64,000 nt of DNA, from positions 62,001 through 126,000 of the forward strand of contig NZ_BSYI01000004.1 in the NCBI RefSeq assembly GCF_030270585.1, in the 5' to 3' direction. This DNA is from Paralimibaculum aggregatum (GTDB taxonomy: Bacteria; Pseudomonadota; Alphaproteobacteria; Rhodobacterales; Rhodobacteraceae). Within the stretch, counting starts at the first letter, position 1, and each line of letters starts with the position of its first letter. Positions 25,593 to 33,360 of the stretch are shown piece after piece. A program made the position numbers and the translations under genes. Under the pieces are notes generated by a model, which saw only the letters and a list, made by a program, of their open reading frames with translations, had not been told where the DNA came from and searched no databases.

Positions 25593-26246
25593 TCAGGCCA
25601 GGTCTTCCATCTGCCGCAGCGTGAACCGGCGCAGATAGCGCATCAGCTCCTCGGACCGGCGCACCGGCTCCGCGCCGTCGCCCGAGACCAGCCCGTCCAG
25701 CAGCGCGCAGTAGAGCTCGGTGCAGTAGCGCTGGTCGTCGTCGGTCGCGAAGTATCGCCAGAACCGGCGCGAGAGGCCCTGCGTCGTCTTCATCGAGGAG
25801 AGGATGAACTCGTTCTTCGAGGCCTCGGCGAGCGCGCGATGGGTCTGCCGCAGCAGCTCCATGAACCCTGCCCGGTCGTCATGCGGCAGCGGCGCGAGGC
25901 GCTCGCGAATCTCGCGGAACCGCCTTGCGTCGTCGGCGTCGAGGCGCTGGGCGGCCTTCTCGATGCACAGCCGCTCGATCGGCTCGCGCAGCTCGAGGAG
26001 CTTGAGCATGGTCATCGCGTTGAGCTCGGGGATGACGATGCCTCCCCGCCCGAGGCGGACGAGGTTCTCGCTGGAGAGCCGCACCAGGGCCTCGCGCACC
26101 GGGGTGCGGCCGAGCTCCAGCGTCTCCATGAGATCGGCTTCGGGCACCACCGCCCCGGGCGCGATCTCGCAGTTCACGATCATCGCCTCCAGCATCTCGG
26201 CCGCGGTCTCGGCCTTGGTCTTCCGCGGCGCGCCTCCCCGGATCAT
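25593..26246 (-). CDS. GntR-family (FadR/FCD subfamily) transcriptional regulator
   Basis: The 217-residue regulator has an N-terminal winged helix (AAEMLEAMIVNCEIAPGAVVPEADLMETLELGRTPVREALVRLSSENLV) and a C-terminal FCD effector domain with the metal-binding-type segment RQTHRALAEASKN. Its ATG at 26246 overlaps the enolase-family stop by 4 bp, so it is co-transcribed with the two enzymes upstream. It probably controls that operon through the palindrome at 28742. It could also act on the neighbouring hydantoinase promoter. Confidence 0.88.
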   Translation of the reverse strand: MIRGGAPRKTKAETAAEMLEAMIVNCEIAPGAVVPEADLMETLELGRTPVREALVRLSSENLVRLGRGGIVIPELNAMTMLKLLELREPIERLCIEKAAQRLDADDARRFREIRERLAPLPHDDRAGFMELLRQTHRALAEASKNEFILSSMKTTQGLSRRFWRYFATDDDQRYCTELYCALLDGLVSGDGAEPVRRSEELMRYLRRFTLRQMEDLA

Positions 26247-27367
26247 GCCGGAAAGCTCCGGCGGCAGTAGACGAAGGGCTCGACCGCGCCCCAGTCCATC
26301 TCGACGCCGAGCCCCGGCAGGCCGCTCGGCTGCACGAAGCCGTCCCGGTCCGGGCGGATCACCTGCCTTGCGCCGAACTCGTACTTCTCGAAGGGCGCCG
26401 CCTGCTCGAAGAAGTCGCAGTTCTCGTTGGCCAGCATGAGATGCAGGTTCGCCGCCTGGGTCAGCGTGTAGCCCCAGCTCTGGACCTCGCATTTCATGCC
26501 GTGCGCGCGGGAGATCGCCATGCCCTCGTTGCCGCCGGTGAAGCCGCCGATCCCGGTGACGTCGAAACGGCTGCGGTCCCACGAGCGCATCTGCAGCGCG
26601 AGCTGGATCAGGCGCAGGTCCGGCACGCTGTTGCCGCCGCAGATCACGTCGGTGTCGAGCGCGTCGGAGAGCGCCTTGTAGCCGGAGAGGTCGCTGTCCG
26701 GGATCGGCGCCTCGAAGAACTCCCAGCCCGAGGCGTCCAGCACCCGGCCCATGCGCAGCGCCTGGTTCAGCGAGTAGTTGGCATCGGCATCGAGGATCCA
26801 GCCGATGCCTTGGCCGGCAAACTCCTCGCGCAGCCGTTTCACCAGCCGCAGATCGTCGTGAAAGCGGCAATAGGGATGGATCTTGATGGCGCGGTAGCCG
26901 CGGTCGATCATGCGGTGGCAATAGGCGAGATAGGCATCGTCGTCCGGCAGCAGCGGGCTCGAGGCATAGGCCGGGATCCGGTCGCGCACCGCGCCGAGCA
27001 TCTGGTAGATCGGCAGCCCCAGCGTCTTGGCCTTGCCGTCGTGCAGCGCGATGTCGAACAGCGATGTCGCGAGATGGCCGAGCGGCACGTAGCGCCCGCG
27101 CATGTCGCTGTAGATCTGCGGAATGTCGAGGATGTTGCGCCCGAGCACGAAGGGCGCCATCAGCGCGGCGGCGGAGAACACCGACCGGTCGAACTCGTGC
27201 TCGGTATAGACGGTCTGCCCGGCGATCGCCTCGATCCCGTTCGAGAGCGTGAGCCGCGCGATCACCAGCGCCTCGTACATCTCGCCGAGATGCGAGGACC
27301 AGGTGACCCGCTCGCCGCCGGGGCCGATGGCAACGAGCTCGATTCCTTCGACCAGTGCCGCGGGCAT
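26243..27367 (-). CDS. Enolase-superfamily (mandelate racemase/MLE-like) protein with altered active site
   Basis: The 374-residue protein follows the two-domain enolase-superfamily layout. The barrel shows IKIHPY (K162, H164), ILDADANYS (D195 as metal ligand) and FFEAPIP (E219). Where the third acidic metal ligand is expected (a GEN in mandelate racemase) it reads CGGNSV at 243-248. The position of the catalytic His reads QSWGY (W298), although an Asp corresponding to the His-Asp dyad partner may persist (D269). It may therefore use different chemistry or be an acid-sugar or hydantoin-pathway racemase/dehydratase of an unusual subgroup. It lies 22 bp after the FAD oxidoreductase gene. Confidence 0.82.
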   Translation of the reverse strand: MPAALVEGIELVAIGPGGERVTWSSHLGEMYEALVIARLTLSNGIEAIAGQTVYTEHEFDRSVFSAAALMAPFVLGRNILDIPQIYSDMRGRYVPLGHLATSLFDIALHDGKAKTLGLPIYQMLGAVRDRIPAYASSPLLPDDDAYLAYCHRMIDRGYRAIKIHPYCRFHDDLRLVKRLREEFAGQGIGWILDADANYSLNQALRMGRVLDASGWEFFEAPIPDSDLSGYKALSDALDTDVICGGNSVPDLRLIQLALQMRSWDRSRFDVTGIGGFTGGNEGMAISRAHGMKCEVQSWGYTLTQAANLHLMLANENCDFFEQAAPFEKYEFGARQVIRPDRDGFVQPSGLPGLGVEMDWGAVEPFVYCRRSFPA

Positions 27368-27389
27368 GACGCCTCCTCCAGCCGCCGGA

Positions 27390-28721
27390 CTATCCGGCGC
27401 GCATCCGCTCCGAGATCCCGACCCCGTCGATGTCGCGAAACTCCAGCCCCTCCCGGATCGAGAGGTCTGCCGCCAGCGCCGCGGCGCGCCCGTATTCGAA
27501 GCACTGGGCGGTGACCCGGCAGCTCGCCAGCGCCTCGTGCTCGGCGCTCAGGCAGCGCCCGGCGACGATCACGTTGCGGCCGGTCTGCGGCACCAGCGTC
27601 GCGAAGGGCACGTCGTAATACTCGTCCACCAGCCATTCGGTGCGCGGCTTGGCGCCATAATGCAGCTCGATCGGCCAGCTCGAGCGGGCGATCGAATCGG
27701 CGCATTTCCGGGCGCCGACGACGTCCCCGTTCATCAGCCGCTTCACCCCCTCGATCGAGCGGGTCTGCCGCACGCCGACCTCCTGCGCATAGTCGATGAA
27801 ATAGGCGTTCTCGCAGCCCGGGATCTCCTCCTTGAGAAACTGGAAGAAGGCCCGTGCCTGGTAGATCGAGAACTGCTCCGCCTCGGAGTGATCGACCGGG
27901 TCGGTGACGTCGAGATCCCGCCCGTCGAAGCCGGTGATCTTGGTGCCGTTGACCAGCACCTCGCCGGGATTGACCGTCGGGAACAGCCAGACCTTCTTGC
28001 GCAGCAGCTCGTCGCGCCGCTCCAGCTTTTCGATGACCTTTGCCGGCGAGATCGTGTCCGCACCCCAGTAGTCGAGGTAGCGCTCGCGGTCGACATTGCC
28101 GATCTTGAACATCATCGAGGGGTTCTGGATGACGCCGTTGTTGCCCTTGGTGGTACCGAGCCCCATGCGGAACACCGCATCGCCGTCGCCGCTCGCATCG
28201 ATGAAGCGCCGGGCGTGGACACGGGTGAAGCCCGAGCGGGTGTGCAGCACGAGCCCGGTCAGCGCGTCCTCCTCGGTGATCACGTCGACCATCTCGGTGT
28301 GGTAGAGGATCTGCACCCCGGCGCCGCGCAGGAGATCGGTGGCGGTGCGCTTGTAGGTCGCGCAGTCATGGGTCGCGACCCAGGTCTTGCCGTAGATCTG
28401 CGGCGCGGTCAGGCCGCCTCCGGCCTCCAGCGCGGCGCGGAACCGCTCGGCAAAGCCGAAGATGATCTGCTGCGGCTGCGCGACATGCGGGTCCTCGGCG
28501 GTCATGTAGAGGCCGCAGATGGTGCCCGACATGCCGGAGACCGCGGCGCCGCCGCAGAAGCCGAGCCGCTCGATCAGCAGCGTCGCATGCCCCGCCTCAG
28601 CGGCGGTCGTCGCCGCGGCGATGCCGGCCGGGCCGCCGCCCAGCACGACGATGTCGAAACGCCCGAATTCCGGGAGATCGCGAAACCCCGCCTCCGACAG
28701 GCTCGGCTGGTAACTCGGCAT
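27390..28721 (-). CDS. FAD-dependent oxidoreductase
   Basis: The 443-residue flavoprotein has an N-terminal Rossmann motif (DIVVLGGGPAGIAAATTAAEAG, glycines 28-33), RFIDASGDGDAVF in the middle and a C-terminal GRCLSAEHEALASCRVTAQCFEYGRAAALAA typical of the FAD_oxidored family. The electron donor substrate is unknown. It is the first gene of the operon with the enolase-like protein and GntR regulator, and an AT-rich palindrome lies 21 bases before its ATG. A shared substrate oxidised here and rearranged by the next enzyme is likely. Confidence 0.85.
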   Translation of the reverse strand: MPSYQPSLSEAGFRDLPEFGRFDIVVLGGGPAGIAAATTAAEAGHATLLIERLGFCGGAAVSGMSGTICGLYMTAEDPHVAQPQQIIFGFAERFRAALEAGGGLTAPQIYGKTWVATHDCATYKRTATDLLRGAGVQILYHTEMVDVITEEDALTGLVLHTRSGFTRVHARRFIDASGDGDAVFRMGLGTTKGNNGVIQNPSMMFKIGNVDRERYLDYWGADTISPAKVIEKLERRDELLRKKVWLFPTVNPGEVLVNGTKITGFDGRDLDVTDPVDHSEAEQFSIYQARAFFQFLKEEIPGCENAYFIDYAQEVGVRQTRSIEGVKRLMNGDVVGARKCADSIARSSWPIELHYGAKPRTEWLVDEYYDVPFATLVPQTGRNVIVAGRCLSAEHEALASCRVTAQCFEYGRAAALAADLSIREGLEFRDIDGVGISERMRAG

Positions 28722-28741
28722 GCTGCGCGCCCCCTCGTCTG

Positions 28742-28767
28742 CATATTTGAAATATATTTAGAATATG
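28742..28767 (-). promoter_or_regulatory. 26-bp AT-rich palindrome, probable GntR operator and promoter core
   Basis: Outer arms CATATT and AATATG and the inner core AAATATATTT are symmetric, with 11 of 13 base pairs matching. It stands out as an AT island in very GC-rich DNA and ends 21 bases before the FAD oxidoreductase ATG, where a -10 region and operator would be expected. The co-operonic GntR protein is the natural candidate to bind it. Confidence 0.6.
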
Positions 28768-29990
28768 AAATCGGAAGAGACGACCCGGTTGAGACGCTTT
28801 CTCCATCGAAACCGACATTCCGCCGCCCCCCGGCACAGCCGAGCCGGTCTCGGCGAGGGGACGTGGCCCGCGCGCTCCAGCCAGCCCCATTCGGGCAATG
28901 CCCGCGCGACGGAGATACCCGCTCCTCGACTGCAGCCGCCGAGGCATCGCAGGTCCCGCAGACGCCGCCATCTCGAACCGAACCGGCTGCGCCGGGGCGC
29001 CTACGGGAAAGCTCGCGAAAACGCAGGCACGATTCCCGCGAGCCGCAATGCCTGCTGGCTGGCCGCCTGGCCCGTGCCGGGAAACCGCGCCGCGACCGCG
29101 TGACGGGTGGTGCGACAGCAGCGAGGGAACACCCGTCCACCCGAGCATTCGCCTCGGGCGCCTGTATGAGTGCATGGCCCTGCACCTCTATCGCGACGAT
29201 TGCCGCGGCCCAGCCCTCGCCCCTTGCAATGCGGAGGAATGCCTGGCCCCCGAGAATGCGCCTCGGAAGGGGGGCTGCGAGAGCGCACGGGTCTGCACCT
29301 CTATCGCGGCGATTGCAGCGGGCCAGCCCACGCCCTTGGCAACGCGGAGGAATGCCCAGCTCCCCCGGGATGCGCCTCGGGCGACTGCGGGAGTGCATGG
29401 CCCTGCACCACCGTCGAGGCGATGGTCGCGGGCCAGCCCTCGCCCCCGGCAACGGAGCCATCGGGCGTGCGGGCAGCGTGGCCGACCCGGGGGCATCCCG
29501 AGCCGACGGGGGAGCGACGCGCCGGGTCGAGTGGGAGCCGGGCCCTCCGCATCGTGTAGGGGAGCGCGCAAAGACCGGGTATGATGCGTTTCACAGCGGC
29601 GCTCGCCTCGGCATGCGGAGCCCCGGCCCGCGCCGCGCCGCTTCTTCGAGATGCGGGCGAAGGATGCCGCGGTGGGGCCTGCGCGGAATCTGGCGCTCCC
29701 GAAGAACAGGGTCGCCACGGCCTGTTCGCGCGTCCAGACGGGCAGGCCCTCGAAGGCGGTGCCCGACATGCCCAGGCGGCTCCACCGGCAGGTGCCGTTG
29801 GTGCGGATCGGCTAGCGGCCGCGGGCGTTCATTGCCGGGGTCGGGGCTGTGCGGCGTCTGGCAGGGCACCGCGCCGGCATTGCCCGGTCACCAGCCGCCG
29901 GCGCTTGGCCCCGGCGAATGCCGGAGCGCGCCGAGATCGATCGGGAGAGCCGGGGCATCCGGCCGGCGATGCCGGCGGAGATCCGGGGCG
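28768..29990. other. 1.2-kb region without a convincing gene
   Basis: Several open frames exist on both strands, as expected in GC-rich DNA, but none has a recognisable domain, a good start context or sensible composition. The region contains the ~110-bp tandem repeats (29151-29470). At 29560-29830 lies a stretch whose minus strand reads like a protein remnant (MSGTAFEGLPVWTREQAVATLFF at the start of that frame). It may be a decayed gene or mobile-element scar between two functional operons. Confidence 0.45.
29151..29470. repeat. Three degenerate ~110-bp tandem repeats
   Basis: Units begin with GCCTCGG at 29151, 29260 and 29374 (109 bp, 114 bp, and a last unit of about 97 bp). Shared blocks include GTGCATGGCCCTGCACC-like, CTATCGCGGCGATTGC-like, GGGCCAGCCC and GCGGAGGAATGCC. 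The units are diverged, and no spacer pattern of a CRISPR array is present. Confidence 0.75.
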
Positions 29991-31388
29991 TCACCGGCCG
30001 GGCCGGCCGGGCGCCAGCGGCAGCAGCAGGCTGAGGCTCGCGCCCTTGTCGGCCGCGTCGATCCTGAGCCTGCCGCCATGCTTCTCGGCGACGGTCGCGG
30101 CGAAGGCGAGACCGAGCCCGCTCCCCGCCCCCGGTTCGAGCTGGGCGAAGCGGCGGAACACCACGGCTTCGGCCTCGGGCGGCAGCGGCTTGCCGTCGTC
30201 GCTGACCGTGATGCGGGCGAAGCGCCCCTCCGCCCCGGTCTCCACTCCGGTCTCCACCGCGATCTCGGCAAGCCCGGCGCCGCCATGGACCAGCGCATTG
30301 TCCAGCAGGTTCTTCAGCGCCTCGCCGAGAAAGACCGGGTCGGCCTCGACCACCAGCGGCCCGGAGGCCGCCTCGAAGGCGAAGCCGATCCCGCGGCGCA
30401 GCGCCGCCTCGGCGAACCCGGCGCAGATCTCCTCGACCAGCGCGTTCAGCTCCACCCGCTCGCGGGCACCCTGCCCCGGATCATGGGCGAGGCGCTCCAT
30501 CGACAGCAGCTGCTCGGTGACGCGGGCGGCGCGGCGGGCGGCCTGCACCAGCTCGGCGCGGCGGCGGTCCTGCTCCGGGCCGGGGGCGGCGTGCTCCAGC
30601 GCCTCGGCCATGGCCAGCAGCCCGGCCGTGGGGTTGCGGAGCTGGTGCGCGGCGTCGGAGATGAAGGCCTGGTGCGCCGCGATGCTGTCGGAGACCTGGC
30701 CGAGCAGCCGGTTGAGCGTGTCGACGATGCCGCGCGCCTCGGCCGGCACCGGGCCCTCGATGCGGCTGAGATCGTCCGGCGACCGGCGGGCGATGGCGCG
30801 GTGCAGCTCGCGCAGCGGATGCAGGCCGAGATGCACGCTGAACCAGACCACCAGCGCGAGAATCGCCAGCAGCATGCCCATCAGCGCCGCCGCCCGCAGC
30901 GCGAGGCCGCGGGCGAAGGCCTCCCGCTCGGCCAGCCGCTGCCAGACGCGCACCCGGGCATCCCCCACCATCGGGCCGATCGCCATGGTCTCGACGATGC
31001 GCAGCACCCGCACCGGCTCGCCGCGATAGACCGCCTCGTAGAACCGCATCCGGGCGGCGGGGTCGCGGTCGGCGCCGCGCTCCACCGGGGGATAGGCATA
31101 GCCGGTGACATGCACCCCGTCCGGCGCGGTGACGTGGTAGAACACCTCGCCGCCGGAGGCGTCCTCGATCAGCGCCCGGGTGGAGGAGGACAGCGCGTCG
31201 CCGCCGGAGATCGCCACGTCGCGGGAGATCGCCAGCGCGGTTGCCAGCAGCGAGCGGTCGAACAGCTCCGCCGCGGTCCGCTGCGCCGCCTGGTAGCGCC
31301 AGAGCCCGAGCCCGGCCGCCGCCAGCGCGAGCGGCAGCAGGATCAGCACCAGGAGCCGCATCCGCAGCGAGAGCGGCCGGCGCCTCAC
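29991..31388 (-). CDS. tctE: Sensor histidine kinase TctE-like
   Basis: The 465-residue membrane kinase has a transmembrane helix at about 12-30, a periplasmic sensor of about 130 residues, a second helix at about 166-186, then a HAMP-like segment. The phospho-acceptor is in FISDAAHQLRNPTAGL (H248) and the ATPase domain has LKNLLDNALVHGG and GSGLGLAFA. The ISDAAHQLRTP-type H-box and arrangement match TctE/QseC kinases. It overlaps the response regulator by 4 bp and is divergent from tctC, so it probably senses the tricarboxylate taken up by TctABC. Confidence 0.88.
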   Translation of the reverse strand: MRRRPLSLRMRLLVLILLPLALAAAGLGLWRYQAAQRTAAELFDRSLLATALAISRDVAISGGDALSSSTRALIEDASGGEVFYHVTAPDGVHVTGYAYPPVERGADRDPAARMRFYEAVYRGEPVRVLRIVETMAIGPMVGDARVRVWQRLAEREAFARGLALRAAALMGMLLAILALVVWFSVHLGLHPLRELHRAIARRSPDDLSRIEGPVPAEARGIVDTLNRLLGQVSDSIAAHQAFISDAAHQLRNPTAGLLAMAEALEHAAPGPEQDRRRAELVQAARRAARVTEQLLSMERLAHDPGQGARERVELNALVEEICAGFAEAALRRGIGFAFEAASGPLVVEADPVFLGEALKNLLDNALVHGGAGLAEIAVETGVETGAEGRFARITVSDDGKPLPPEAEAVVFRRFAQLEPGAGSGLGLAFAATVAEKHGGRLRIDAADKGASLSLLLPLAPGRPGR

Positions 31389-32122
31389 TCATCCGCCTCC
31401 AGCATGTAGCCGAGGCCGCGGGCGGTGCGGATCCGCACGCCGTATTGCGCGATCCGCCGGCGCAGGCGCGAGACATGGGGCTCGATGGCGGACAGCTCGG
31501 CATCGGCGCCGACGCCGTAGACGTGATCGAGAAGCTGCGATTTCGGCACCAGCCGGCCGCGCCGCTCGAGCAGGCATTCGAAGGTGGCAAGCTCGCGGCG
31601 CGGGATGTCGAGCGCCTCGTCGCCGGCCCAGACCTGGCGCGCCGCGCGGTCGAAGGCCAGCGCGCCGATCGCCTCGCGGGCGCCATAGTCGAGCGCCTTG
31701 CGCCGGGAGAGCGCGCGGATGCGGGCCTCCAGCTCGTCCATCGCGAAGGGCTTCACGAGATAGTCGTCGGCGCCGGCATCGAGCCCGGTGACCCGGTCGC
31801 GGGTGTCGCTGCGGGCGGTGAGCAGGATCACCGGCGTGCCGTCGCCGCGGCGGCGCATGGCGCGCAGCACCTCGAGCCCGCTCAGCCCGGGCAGGTTGAT
31901 GTCGAGCACGACGAGATCGGCCCCTTCCTGCGCGAGGAAGCGGTCGGCGACCGCACCGTCGGCGACGACATCGGCCGCATGGCCCCGGTCGCGGAGCCGA
32001 TAGGCAATGGCGTTCGCCAGCGACGGGTTGTCTTCGACAACGACGATCCGAATCGTTTCACGTTCCGCAAGTTTCCCGCAAGGTAGCCGGACTAGGTTCC
32101 GCGCGTTCGCAAGGGGAATCAA
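31385..32122 (-). CDS. tctD: OmpR-family response regulator TctD-like
   Basis: A receiver domain (IRIVVVEDNPSLANAIAYRL, phospho-acceptor Asp in LVVLDINLPGLSG, Lys in DDYLVKPFAMDEL) is followed by an OmpR-type winged helix ending TARGLGYMLEADE. Alphaproteobacterial TctD proteins start at the RIVVVEDN segment, but no ATG, GTG or TTG is there in frame. The nearest canonical start is the TTG at 32122 (245 aa). An ATT at 32053, giving 222 aa of normal family length, is a possible rare start. It should activate the divergent tctC operon when phosphorylated by TctE. Confidence 0.88.
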   Translation of the reverse strand: MIPLANARNLVRLPCGKLAERETIRIVVVEDNPSLANAIAYRLRDRGHAADVVADGAVADRFLAQEGADLVVLDINLPGLSGLEVLRAMRRRGDGTPVILLTARSDTRDRVTGLDAGADDYLVKPFAMDELEARIRALSRRKALDYGAREAIGALAFDRAARQVWAGDEALDIPRRELATFECLLERRGRLVPKSQLLDHVYGVGADAELSAIEPHVSRLRRRIAQYGVRIRTARGLGYMLEADE

Positions 32123-32202
32123 TACCCCGGCAGACACTGGAAACCGATTGCGGCGGCGTGCATCTCTGCTCGCCCATGCAGATACAAAACGGGAGGAAAC
32201 AG

Positions 32203-33291
32203 ATGAACCTGTCGAAATTTGCCAAGAGCCTCGTTGCGGCCACGTTCCTGAGTGGCGCCGTCGCGGCACCGGCGGTCGCCGAGACCGATTTCAGCGGCCA
32301 GACCATCGAATGGGTCATCCCGTTCTCCGAGACCGGCGGCTCGGCCAAATGGGCCAACTTCTTCGCGCCGCTGCTGTCCGAGGCGCTGCCCGGCAACCCG
32401 ACCGTGGTGGTGAAGTTCATGCCCGGCGCCGGCTCGACCAAGGGCGCCAACTGGTTCCAGAGCCAGGAGCACGAGGACGGCACGCTGCTGTTCGGCACCT
32501 CGGGCTCGACGCAGTTCCCCTATCTGCTGGGCGACCCGCGCGTGCGCTACGAGTATTCCGACTGGAACCCGGTGATGGCCACCGGCACCGGCGGCGTCGC
32601 CTATCTGAACGCCGAGGACGGCAAGAAGTTCGACGGCTCGGCCAATGGCCTGAAGGGCATCGACTTCATCTACGGCTCGCAGGGCGCCACCCGGCTCGAC
32701 CTCGTGCCGCTGCTGGCCTGGAAGATGCTCGGCATGAACGTCGAGCCGGTGTTCGGCATCAAGGGCCGCGGCGACGGCCGGCTGATGTTCGAGCGCGGCG
32801 AGGCGACGATCGACTACCAGACCTCCTCGGGCTATCTCGGCGCCTCGGTCGATCTGGTCGCCGCCGGCACCGCGGTGCCGATGATGAGCTGGGGCGCGCT
32901 GGACGACGACGGCAACATCGTCCGCGACCCGACCTTCCCCGACATCCCGACCTTCAAGGAGGTCTGCGAGGCCACCGAGGGCTGCGCGACCTCGGGCGAG
33001 GCCTGGGACGCCTGGAAGGCCTTCTTCGTGGCCGGCTTCCCGTCGCAGAAGATCGCCTTCCTGCCCGCCGGCACGCCGCAGGAGGTTATCGACACCTATG
33101 TGAAGGCCTTCGAGGCGGTCCGCGCGCGGCCCGACTTCAAGACCCTCGCGGCCAAGCAGGTCGGCAAGTATCCGATGTTCGTCGGCGCCGGCGCGGCGCG
33201 GGCCACCAAGGATGCCACCACGGTCTCGCCCGAGGCGAAGGCGTTCGTGCTGGACTGGCTGGAGCAGGATTATGGCGTCTCGCTGAACTGA
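32203..33291 (+). CDS. tctC: Tripartite tricarboxylate transporter substrate-binding protein TctC
   Basis: The 362-residue TTT-family binding protein has a Sec signal peptide (hydrophobic core to about residue 26, AAPAVAE). The mature part shows IEWVIPFSETGGSAKWANFFAPLLSEAL and VVVKFMPGAGSTKGANWF, the family carboxylate-binding loops. GGGAGG lies six bases before the ATG at 32203; an in-frame ATG at 32158 is too far upstream for the signal peptide. It delivers a citrate- or tricarballylate-like acid to TctAB. It is divergent from tctD and followed by a strong stem-loop. Confidence 0.92.
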   Translation: MNLSKFAKSLVAATFLSGAVAAPAVAETDFSGQTIEWVIPFSETGGSAKWANFFAPLLSEALPGNPTVVVKFMPGAGSTKGANWFQSQEHEDGTLLFGTSGSTQFPYLLGDPRVRYEYSDWNPVMATGTGGVAYLNAEDGKKFDGSANGLKGIDFIYGSQGATRLDLVPLLAWKMLGMNVEPVFGIKGRGDGRLMFERGEATIDYQTSSGYLGASVDLVAAGTAVPMMSWGALDDDGNIVRDPTFPDIPTFKEVCEATEGCATSGEAWDAWKAFFVAGFPSQKIAFLPAGTPQEVIDTYVKAFEAVRARPDFKTLAAKQVGKYPMFVGAGAARATKDATTVSPEAKAFVLDWLEQDYGVSLN

Positions 33292-33299
33292 GCGCGCCG

Positions 33300-33331
33300 G
33301 GGCGGCGCGGGCTGCCGGCCCGCTGCCGCCC
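33300..33331 (+). terminator. Strong intercistronic stem-loop between tctC and tctAB
   Basis: GGGCGGC-GCGGGC pairs with GCCCGC-T-GCCGCCC around a 5-base loop: 13 pairs with a single bulged T. It starts 9 bases after the tctC stop and has no T-run. It most likely stabilises the tctC message or reduces read-through into the permease gene. Confidence 0.65.
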
Positions 33332-33360
33332 TCCCTGCATTCCCTGAAAAGGCTGGTTCC

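Noticed and set aside
29151-29470. Repeat-encoded protein or CRISPR
   Set aside because: Unit length varies (109, 114, ~97 bp), so no frame is kept across units, and there are no constant repeats with variable spacers.
27249-31409. A 1386-codon open frame on the plus strand
   Set aside because: It is antisense to the enolase-like, FAD oxidoreductase and TctE genes and simply lacks stops because the DNA is GC-rich; composition is Arg/Gly/Pro/Ala-rich without domains.
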